This document shows, piece after piece, positions 7,819 through 14,838 of a stretch of 24,183 bases of DNA. The DNA comes from SXXK01 sp046074645 (lineage in GTDB: Bacteria; Planctomycetota; Planctomycetia; Planctomycetales; Planctomycetaceae). The translations under genes were made by a program, and so were the position numbers. Position 1 is the first letter of the stretch, and every line of letters starts with the position of its first letter. Below the pieces are notes generated by a model. The model worked only from the letters and a program-made list of their open reading frames with translations, was not told where the DNA came from and did not search any database. The DNA lies in NCBI GenBank assembly GCA_046074645.1, contig JBJTOP010000317.1, positions 1-24,183 of the forward strand, written 5' to 3'.

Positions 7819-8468
7819 ATCTCGGCCGCGCGAGCGAGATCTTCGTCGCGGCCGGCGACAATCAGAGCGTCCGATTCCTTCAGCACCAGATCGGGGTCCG
7901 ACACGAACGACATGCGATCGGAGAGAACATCGTGAATCGCCACCACGGTGAGACCGAAGTTCTGCCGCAGTGCCAGTGATCGCAGAGTCTTGCCGTTCCA
8001 GCTGGCCGGAACACCCATTTCCTGAATGCTGAATCCGGTACCAATCGTGACATAATTAAGCAGTCCTGAACCGGACATACGCTTGCCCAGCGAAATAGCC
8101 GACTCGCGTTCAGGAAAAATCGTCTCTGAAACCCCCAGTCGTTCCATCACTCGGGCGTGGTCTCGAGAGATCACCTTGACGTAGACGTCGCGGATTTCGA
8201 GATCATGCAGAGCCATGGTGGTGAGGATGCTGGCGGTGATGTCATCGCCGGTACTGACGACCGCCGCGTCCGCTCCGCGTGCTCCCAGTCGTTCAAGCGT
8301 TGCCAGATTTTTGGCATCTCCAACGGCCGCTCGCGACACAAACGGCGCGATTCGCTCCACAGCATCTTCATGCATGTCAATCGCGATCACCTCATGACGC
8401 TGCGACGCCAGCGACTCAGCGACGCTGGATCCGAAATTTCCAAGGCCCACGACAACAAATCGCTTCAT
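7812..8468 (-). CDS. ktrA: KtrA/TrkA-type potassium channel regulatory subunit
   Basis: A 218-residue cytoplasmic RCK protein that binds nucleotide and gates the KtrB/TrkH ion-conducting subunit. The Rossmann motif VVGLGNFGSSVAESL starts at residue 6, and the acidic residue ending beta-2 (AIDMHED, near residue 31) suits NAD(H) or ATP binding. The RCK_N domain covers about 1-120 (VVSTGDD, VYVKVISRDHARVMERLG). An RCK_C/TrkA_C domain occupies about 140-218 (VPASWNGKTLRSLALRQNFGLTVVAI, ending with a DALIVAGRDEDL motif). The length matches KtrA. The start codon at 8468 is 3 nt after the ktrB stop codon, so the two are one operon and surely one complex. Confidence 0.95.
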   Translation of the reverse strand: MKRFVVVGLGNFGSSVAESLASQRHEVIAIDMHEDAVERIAPFVSRAAVGDAKNLATLERLGARGADAAVVSTGDDITASILTTMALHDLEIRDVYVKVISRDHARVMERLGVSETIFPERESAISLGKRMSGSGLLNYVTIGTGFSIQEMGVPASWNGKTLRSLALRQNFGLTVVAIHDVLSDRMSFVSDPDLVLKESDALIVAGRDEDLARAAEIR

Positions 8469-8471
8469 GAT

Positions 8472-9881
8472 CTAGCCCACCACTACATCTTCACTCGCAT
8501 ACCGAAAATCGCGGGCGCCGCGGCGCGGCACAGTCAGCGCGGCGGCCAGCGTGAGCAAGCCCACACGGCCGAAAAACATCAGCACAATCAGGTTCAGCTT
8601 GCCAATTACAGTGAGCTTTGAAGTGATACCCATGCTTAAGCCCACCGTATTGAATGCGCTGATTGCCTCAAATAAACACTCCGGCATCACTCGCCCCTCA
8701 GATACCATGCCACTCTCAGAAATCGTCAGCAGCAGCATACCTCCCATCGCCACTGCCGTGGCGATAGTAAACAAACCGACCGCACGATAAGTGGTCTCTT
8801 CAGGTATCGTTCGACACGAAACTGTCGTGAACTCCTGGCCACGCAGGCGCGACCATGCAAGGATCAGCAGCAGAGCGACCGTGGTGGTCTTCAGGCCACC
8901 AGCCGTCGAACCAGGTGAACCACCGATCATCATCAGGATCATCGTCAGCAGGTTCGTGGAGTCCGCTGCTTTGCCGTAGTCGATGGAATTGAAGCCAGCC
9001 GTTCTTGGCGTAATGCTCAGCAGCAGGCCATTCACGATGCGATCGAGCACCGACAGCCGGCTGAGAGTGTTGTCCCACTCCAGTATCGTCAGCGGAATCC
9101 AGCCGCCAATAATCAGCACGGCTGTTGTGACCAGCACAATTCGAGACTGCAGGGAAAATCTGCGAATTCGCTGCTGACGCTTCCGACGCAGAAATCCAAA
9201 CACCTCTTCGTGCGTGAGGAATCCAAGGCCCCCAAGAACAATCAGGCCGCTGATCGACAGGATCACCCCGGGTGACTCCTGAAAACTCATCAAATTGTCG
9301 GAAAAGATAGAGAAGCCCGCGTTGCAGAAGGCACTGACAGAGTGAAACACGGCCGGCCAGAATGCTTGTCTCCATCCCAGCAATGGCCCCCAGCAGCACC
9401 ACAACAGCAACACTCCGGCCATCTCAAAGCCCAGAGTATATCGCACAATGTTCCACGTAATCTGACCAGGACTCAGATGTGGGGCCGCTTCCGACGTGAA
9501 AATACAGAGCGACTCTTCCCGCAGCGACAGTCGTCGACCCAAAGCGGAAATGATCAGGCTGGTGAAAGTGAGCACTCCCAGTCCACCGAACTGCACAAGC
9601 AGCAGCAGAAATGCCTCACCCGCGAATGTCAAATGAGACCCGGGATCGACGACCGCCAGACCGGTTACACAGACGGCACTGGTGGACATAAATAACGCAT
9701 CCACCCAGGTGAATGGAGCCGCGACACAGATTCCCGGAAGCAGCCAAAGGCCGGAGGCACCAACCAGGATCAGTGCAGCGAAGGAGGCTACAAAGAGCTG
9801 TGGAGGGGAAAGTTTCCGCCAAAGTCGCAGCCGGGTGCCCTGAGGCAAATCCCAGCGGAAGCCCGCAGTGCGGCGTTCCAT
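8472..9881 (-). CDS. ktrB: KtrB/TrkH-type potassium uptake transmembrane subunit
   Basis: A 469-residue membrane protein that conducts potassium (often sodium-coupled in Ktr systems). The four pore-loop repeats are all visible, each with its selectivity-filter glycine: SAVCVTGLAVV (Gly74), SAFCNAGFSIF (Gly189), TPRTAGFNSID (Gly296) and SAFNTVGLSMG (Gly414). Hydrophobic helices flank each, and GGSPGSTAGGLKTTT (about 320-334) is the conserved TrkH/KtrB stretch including the intramembrane loop. The frame extends upstream to a TTG at 9986, but the extra 35 residues are not family-like and the first helix begins well after Met at 9881, so ATG 9881 is chosen. The length then fits KtrB. Divergently placed against the gene at 10132. 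Confidence 0.95.
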   Translation of the reverse strand: MERRTAGFRWDLPQGTRLRLWRKLSPPQLFVASFAALILVGASGLWLLPGICVAAPFTWVDALFMSTSAVCVTGLAVVDPGSHLTFAGEAFLLLLVQFGGLGVLTFTSLIISALGRRLSLREESLCIFTSEAAPHLSPGQITWNIVRYTLGFEMAGVLLLWCCWGPLLGWRQAFWPAVFHSVSAFCNAGFSIFSDNLMSFQESPGVILSISGLIVLGGLGFLTHEEVFGFLRRKRQQRIRRFSLQSRIVLVTTAVLIIGGWIPLTILEWDNTLSRLSVLDRIVNGLLLSITPRTAGFNSIDYGKAADSTNLLTMILMMIGGSPGSTAGGLKTTTVALLLILAWSRLRGQEFTTVSCRTIPEETTYRAVGLFTIATAVAMGGMLLLTISESGMVSEGRVMPECLFEAISAFNTVGLSMGITSKLTVIGKLNLIVLMFFGRVGLLTLAAALTVPRRGARDFRYASEDVVVG

Positions 9882-10131
9882 GGTGGGGTCGCAAAACAAG
9901 CCGGAAAATCGACCGGATAAGTCGCACAGCCAGTCAGCCGCCGCCGGTCTCCCGGTGAAGTGTCGCAGAAAACCGGGTAAAAGCAAGTTACGGGAAAAAC
10001 CGCGGAAACTGCTTCCCGGAATCCCTCGAAACTGCTGACACTGTCTTCAAAACTGGTATGCTGCTTACAAATCACACGTCTCCATTTCATCCCGTCGCCG
10101 CTCACTGCCCCACCACGCAAAGAAACTGCAC
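9882..10131. promoter_or_regulatory. Divergent intergenic region (ktrBA / UxaC-like gene)
   Basis: These 250 bases separate two divergently transcribed units and must hold both promoters. I see no convincing -35/-10 pair, riboswitch-like fold or operator palindrome. The left part remains open in the ktrB frame up to a TTG codon at 9986, which I consider noncoding. Confidence 0.4.
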
Positions 10132-11418
10132 ATGGTCTCCTCCGCCCGCAATGACATCCTCGCCCAGCTCGAAGCGATGCGGCTGATCGATCCCCACACA
10201 CACATCAATCCGCTCCAGCCCGCCTCCCGCACTCTCGCCGATATCCTTGGCTACCACTACTACACAGAACTGGCCCACTCCGCTGGGATGCCCCGCGACC
10301 AGATTGAACAGCCTGGGCTTGACCCAAAAGAAAAAGTCGCCCGACTCATTCCCTGGCTGGCCACCATCGAAAACACCGCTCAGTACAGCTGGCTGCTGGA
10401 AATGTGCACTCGGTTCTTCGATTTTCAGGACGAACGCATCACCGCCAGCAACTGGGAAGCCCTCTACGACCTCTCCGCCACCCGCATGGCTGCTCCCGGC
10501 TGGGAACAGCACGTGCTCGAAGTCTCAGGCCTCCACCAGGTCTACCTCACCAACGACTTTGACGATCCACTCAGGGGCTTCAATACTCAGTTCTATGTCC
10601 CCTGCCTGCGGACAGATGATCTCGTGTTCCACCTTGCCCGCAACACAGTCCAGCAGCGATTCGCCGCCGCTACCGGTCTCGTCCCGGCATCCGCAGCCGC
10701 TCTTCGCGATGGCATCGCTCTTCTCTTCAGCCACTTTCTGCAGCACAACTGCCGCGCCTGTGCAATCTCGCTGCCGCCCGATTTCAGCCCCGGCTTCATC
10801 AGTGACTCCATTGCCGATTCGCTGCTCGCTGCCGCCGCAAACAGTCAGCCGCTCGATCCCCACCAGGCCGCTCAACTCAGCTCCTTCGTGTTCTTGACAC
10901 TGGCTGATTTCTGCAGCCAGCACAAACTCCCCTTCGACCTCATGATCGGTGTCAACCGCCGCGTCTACGAAAACGGCGTCCATCAGGGACAGGATCTGTT
11001 CGATTCACGCGTGTCTCTCATTCAGTACAAAACTCTCTTCAACGCCTTCCCACGCGTCACCTTCCCCGTCTCAGTACTCGCCGAAACCAGCAATCAGGAA
11101 CTCGTCAGCTACTCGTGGATCTTCCCCAACGTAGTCACAAGCGGCCACTGGTGGTACTCCAATATCCCCGTCTACATCGAACGCGATACCCGCGCACGAC
11201 TCCAGGCCGTCCCGGCCACCAAACAAATCGGCTACTACAGCGACATGTATAAACTTGAATTCGCCCTTCCCAAATTCGCCATGTACCGCCGCATCCTCGC
11301 CAAAATACTCGAACAGGACTTCGTAACTGACAAAGGCTGGTCCGTTGACAGGGCCGTCAGCCTCGGACAACAAATCCTCCGCGGCAACGTTGAACACATC
11401 TTCAATCGTACCAACTGA
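10132..11418 (+). CDS. Glucuronate isomerase (UxaC)-like TIM-barrel protein
   Basis: A 428-residue protein of the amidohydrolase superfamily, closest by motif to uronate isomerase UxaC, which interconverts glucuronate or galacturonate with the ketose. LIDPHTHINP (His22, His24) is the beta-1 metal motif. The segment NVVTSGHWWYSNIP, followed by IGYYSDMYKLEFALPKFAMYRRILAKIL, parallels the C-terminal UxaC signature of a WWF-type motif, then TDSRSF, then R-x-E-Y-F-RRIL. At 428 residues it is somewhat shorter than typical UxaC (about 470), and the signature is only partly conserved, so it may be a planctomycete subgroup with a different substrate. No uronate pathway genes adjoin it; the FHA-GAF-SpoIIE gene follows after 85 nt of pyrimidine-rich sequence. 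ATG 10132 has a weak ribosome site. Confidence 0.8.
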   Translation: MVSSARNDILAQLEAMRLIDPHTHINPLQPASRTLADILGYHYYTELAHSAGMPRDQIEQPGLDPKEKVARLIPWLATIENTAQYSWLLEMCTRFFDFQDERITASNWEALYDLSATRMAAPGWEQHVLEVSGLHQVYLTNDFDDPLRGFNTQFYVPCLRTDDLVFHLARNTVQQRFAAATGLVPASAAALRDGIALLFSHFLQHNCRACAISLPPDFSPGFISDSIADSLLAAAANSQPLDPHQAAQLSSFVFLTLADFCSQHKLPFDLMIGVNRRVYENGVHQGQDLFDSRVSLIQYKTLFNAFPRVTFPVSVLAETSNQELVSYSWIFPNVVTSGHWWYSNIPVYIERDTRARLQAVPATKQIGYYSDMYKLEFALPKFAMYRRILAKILEQDFVTDKGWSVDRAVSLGQQILRGNVEHIFNRTN

Positions 11419-11503
11419 AATCGTCCCTGCTGTTCCCTGAAAACTCCTTTCCCCTTCTCCTTCTCCTTTCTTCCCGGTCTTCCTGCGAAACTGGAACTCC
11501 CTC

Positions 11504-13177
11504 ATGGTGCGAGTCATTCTGCTGACAGATCACGAGACAGTTTACGATCTGACCGAATTCCCGGCCAAACTGGGCCGTCATCCGTCCTGCCGCGTTGCCA
11601 TCGATTCCGGAATGGTCTCGCGGTTCCACGCGCAAATCATCCAGAAGGATGACAACTACTTCCTCGAAGATCTCGGCGGTGCCAACGGGACCTTCGTTAA
11701 TGCACATCAGGTCGCCAAAGAATCCATCTACCCCGCACCACTGTGCAGCGGCGACCGCATCAAACTCGGGCCCATCAAACTCCGCTTCGAAACCAGTCAG
11801 CCAATCAGCGACTTTGCCACGGGCACCGTCGTCGCCGAAGAAGGCGGAGTCGAATTCTGCGACACCGATGGCTCCAGCATCATGGGCAGCGCATCCGCCA
11901 GCGGGTTTGGCGCGTTCCAGGTCAGACCTGAGGAAAAGCTGAGGGGCATTCTCCGCATCAATCAGGCGCTCGCCGGGCAGGTCGATCCGGCCCGTATCGC
12001 CCCGCTCATCCTCGACGCCCTCTTCGACATCTTCCCACAAGCCGATCGCGGCTCAATCCTCACCAAAAGCCCCTCGTCAGATCGCTTCATCCCCATCGCC
12101 CAGAAAAAACGCGACGAAGGCAATGACGAATCCGTCCGACTCAGCCGCACCATCATAACCAAAGTGATTGAAGAAAAAACCGGCATCCTCTCCGCTGACG
12201 CCGCCAACGACGACCGCTTCAGCGCCAGCGAATCCATTTCCAACCTCACCATCCGCTCAATGATGTGCGTGCCAATGCTCGACCTGCAGCAAAGCGTCTT
12301 CGGAATCATCAATCTCGACACCCAGAATCCCGCCAAAAGCTTCCGCGACGAAGACCTCGAACTCCTTCTTGCCGTCGCCGCCCAGGCCTCCACCGCATGG
12401 GAAAATATGCGGCTCGCCAAAACTGCCGCCGAAAGTAAAAAACGCGAAGATGAAATGCACATTGCCAAAGGCGTCCAGGGAAGCCTCCTCCCCGCAGAAC
12501 TCCCGGTCGTCGATGGCTACACCTTCTACGCGTCCTACGATGCCGCCCAGGCCGTCGGTGGTGACTACTTCGACTGCTTCCTCCTCGGAGAAGACCAGTC
12601 CAAAATCTGCTTCTCCTTCGGAGATGTCGCCGGTAAAGGCGTCCCCGGAGCGCTCATCATGTCCCGTATCGCCAGCGCCGTACAAAACACCATGAACTTC
12701 ACCAATGATGTGGTCGTCGCCATTCGCCACATCAATAATCACATGTGCCACAACATGGCCGCCGGACGCTTCGTCACCTTCGTGCTCGGCGTTATCGATC
12801 TCAAGACACACCGCATGTCAATCGCCAACGCCGGACACTACTCCGTCGTCGTCCGAAAACCCAGCGGATCGCTCGAAGAAATCGGCAAAGACCAAATCGG
12901 CATTCCCGTCGGAATCATGGAAGATTACGACTACGACGTTGTCACCCGCGACATCTCCCCGGGTGAAACTTTCCTGCTCCGCACCGACGGTGTTGACGAA
13001 GCCATGGCCCCCAACAGCGATCTCTATACCACAGAACGAGCCATCGAACTGTTCGCCAAAGCAACCGGGTCCGCCGCCGATATCGGCCGCGCTCTGCTTG
13101 CTGACGTCCGCAAACATGCCAACGGCCGCGCCCAGAATGATGATATCGCCATCATGGTCTTCGGCCGAAATCCCTGA
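11504..13177 (+). CDS. FHA-GAF-SpoIIE (PP2C-type) serine phosphatase
   Basis: A 557-residue signalling protein with three domains. Residues 5-97 form an FHA phosphothreonine-binding domain with the hallmark GRHPSC (24-29), SRFHAQ (39-44) and NGTFVN (61-66). Residues about 145-305 are a GAF sensor domain (FPQADRGSIL, VIEEKTGILSADAANDDRF, MMCVPMLDLQQSVFGIINLD). A short coiled linker leads to a SpoIIE/RsbU-like PP2C phosphatase (about 325-557). Its metal-binding aspartates are all present: Asp354 in VGGDYFD, Asp374 in FGDVAGKGVPGAL, Asp495 in RTDGVDEA and Asp547 in NDDIAI. RsbU-type enzymes dephosphorylate anti-anti-sigma factors, so a role in a partner-switching stress response is likely, but no anti-sigma gene is nearby. 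No membrane segment is present, so it should be cytosolic. Confidence 0.95.
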   Translation: MVRVILLTDHETVYDLTEFPAKLGRHPSCRVAIDSGMVSRFHAQIIQKDDNYFLEDLGGANGTFVNAHQVAKESIYPAPLCSGDRIKLGPIKLRFETSQPISDFATGTVVAEEGGVEFCDTDGSSIMGSASASGFGAFQVRPEEKLRGILRINQALAGQVDPARIAPLILDALFDIFPQADRGSILTKSPSSDRFIPIAQKKRDEGNDESVRLSRTIITKVIEEKTGILSADAANDDRFSASESISNLTIRSMMCVPMLDLQQSVFGIINLDTQNPAKSFRDEDLELLLAVAAQASTAWENMRLAKTAAESKKREDEMHIAKGVQGSLLPAELPVVDGYTFYASYDAAQAVGGDYFDCFLLGEDQSKICFSFGDVAGKGVPGALIMSRIASAVQNTMNFTNDVVVAIRHINNHMCHNMAAGRFVTFVLGVIDLKTHRMSIANAGHYSVVVRKPSGSLEEIGKDQIGIPVGIMEDYDYDVVTRDISPGETFLLRTDGVDEAMAPNSDLYTTERAIELFAKATGSAADIGRALLADVRKHANGRAQNDDIAIMVFGRNP

Positions 13178-13240
13178 CCTCTGCCGGTCATCCGTTCCCC
13201 CATCTCACCCCCACCTCAACCCCGACGGACTCCCGCCTCC

Positions 13241-14752
13241 ATGCCACGCCTTCAACGCCGCTCCTTCCTCAAATCCTCGTTCGGTTCCGCTTCACTCCTC
13301 TTCGCCGCTCCTGCCATCGGACGCGCAGGACTCTCTCCTAACGAAAAACTCGGCGTGGCCGTCGTCGGAGTCAATGGCCGCGGCGGTGAACATATCAGCG
13401 AATTTCTACGTGATGATCGCACCGAAATCCGCGTCATCGTCGATGTCGATGAAGCTGTTGCCAACCGACGCTGTGATGACATCGAAACGAAACAGGGCAG
13501 CCGCCCCACACCCGTCACCGATATGAGACAGGCCTTCGAAAATCAGGCCGTCGATCTCGTCAGCACAGCCACACCTAACCACTGGCACGCTCTCACCGGC
13601 ATCTGGGCCATGCAGGCCGGCAAACATGCCTACGTCGAAAAACCGGTTTGCCACAACGTCCACGAAGGCACCGCCCTCATCGCAGCCTCCCGCAAATACG
13701 GCCGCATGTGCCAGGTCGGAACCCAGTGCCGCTCCAGCAAAGCCATCATCGAAGCCGTCGAATTCATGCGTTCCGGCGGCATCGGTGAAGTCAAATTTGC
13801 CCGCGGACTGTGCTACAAACGCCGCAAATCCATCGGCGCCCGCGGCGATTATGCAATCCCAGCCACTGTCAACTTCGACCTCTGGAGCGGCCCGGCGGCC
13901 TTCACCGACCCCAAATGCACTCGCCCCAGCTTCCACTACGACTGGCACTGGCAACGCCAGTACGGCAACGGTGACCTCGGTAATCAAGGCCCACACCAGA
14001 CCGACATCGCCCGCTGGGGACTGGGAATCGACTCACACCCCACCAGCATCCTCTCCTACGGCGGACGACTCGGATACCAGGCCGAACGCAAAGACCCCGC
14101 CTACATCGACGCCGGGGATACCGCCAACACCGAAGTCTCCATCTACCACTACGGCGATCGCTGCATCGTCTTCGAAACCCGAGGACTCTCCGTCGATGAC
14201 AGCGACGACACAGAACTCAATACACTCTTCCAAAGCAAAAGCGGCAACAAAGTCGGCGTCGTGTTCTACGGCACCGACGGCTTCGTCGTTCAGGACTCCT
14301 ACAGCCACTGCTGGGTCTACAACCGCGACATGCAGGTCGTGAAGGAATTCAAAGGCGGCGGCGAACACTTCAAAAACTTCGTCACCGCCTGCCAGTCCGG
14401 CAAAGTGGAAGATCTCAACGCCGATGTCCGCGAAGGACATCTCTCCGCCGCAATCAGCCACCTCGGCAACATCTCCTTCTATATGGGCGAACAGCAGCGA
14501 CTCGCCGCAGACGAACTCGCCGCAGAACTCAAAAAATTCCAGTCGCTCGACGACAACCACGCCACACTCCAGCGAACCATCGCGCACCTCGCAAAGAACG
14601 GTGTCGATACCTCCCGCGACTTCCTCTCCCTCGGTGCCCTCCTCGAATTCGACCCCGAAAAAGAAACCTTCACCAACAACCCCGCCGCCAACGCCCTGCT
14701 CACTCGCGAATACCGCGCCCCCTATATTTGCCCAACTGCCGATCGCGTCTGA
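13241..14752 (+). CDS. Tat-exported Gfo/Idh/MocA family oxidoreductase
   Basis: A 503-residue NAD(P)-dependent oxidoreductase of the Gfo/Idh/MocA family, usually acting on sugars, inositols or sugar derivatives. The N-terminus RRSFLKSSFGSASLLFAAPAIGRA is a twin-arginine signal (Arg6-Arg7), so the folded, cofactor-loaded enzyme is exported. The Rossmann motif is GVAVVGVNGRGGEHI (38-52). TPNHWHA (about 111-117) and EKPVCHN (133-139, with the family's EKP lysine) follow. The segment GNGDLGNQGPHQTDIARWGL contains the histidine expected near the substrate. The length and C-terminal segment match the large planctomycete paralogue group. It follows the phosphatase by 63 nt on the same strand. Substrate unknown. 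Confidence 0.93.
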   Translation: MPRLQRRSFLKSSFGSASLLFAAPAIGRAGLSPNEKLGVAVVGVNGRGGEHISEFLRDDRTEIRVIVDVDEAVANRRCDDIETKQGSRPTPVTDMRQAFENQAVDLVSTATPNHWHALTGIWAMQAGKHAYVEKPVCHNVHEGTALIAASRKYGRMCQVGTQCRSSKAIIEAVEFMRSGGIGEVKFARGLCYKRRKSIGARGDYAIPATVNFDLWSGPAAFTDPKCTRPSFHYDWHWQRQYGNGDLGNQGPHQTDIARWGLGIDSHPTSILSYGGRLGYQAERKDPAYIDAGDTANTEVSIYHYGDRCIVFETRGLSVDDSDDTELNTLFQSKSGNKVGVVFYGTDGFVVQDSYSHCWVYNRDMQVVKEFKGGGEHFKNFVTACQSGKVEDLNADVREGHLSAAISHLGNISFYMGEQQRLAADELAAELKKFQSLDDNHATLQRTIAHLAKNGVDTSRDFLSLGALLEFDPEKETFTNNPAANALLTREYRAPYICPTADRV

Positions 14753-14838
14753 CACGCCCCGCGGCCGATACCCCAGTGCCCAACAGCGTCCGCAGGAAAG
14801 CTCCCCGTGAACTTCCCTGCGGACGAATTGAGGTCGCC

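Noticed and set aside
9882..9986. Upstream TTG start for ktrB
   Set aside because: It adds 35 residues unlike KtrB N-termini, with no ribosome site; ATG 9881 gives the expected length.
11419..11503. Pyrimidine-rich tract as a regulatory element
   Set aside because: The CT-rich run between the UxaC-like gene and the phosphatase has no stem or known motif; it is probably only biased spacer.
14728..14838. Upstream start for the CxxCH repeat protein
   Set aside because: It would overlap the oxidoreductase gene and put a long basic tail before the signal peptide; ATG 14839 has a ribosome site and places the signal peptide correctly.
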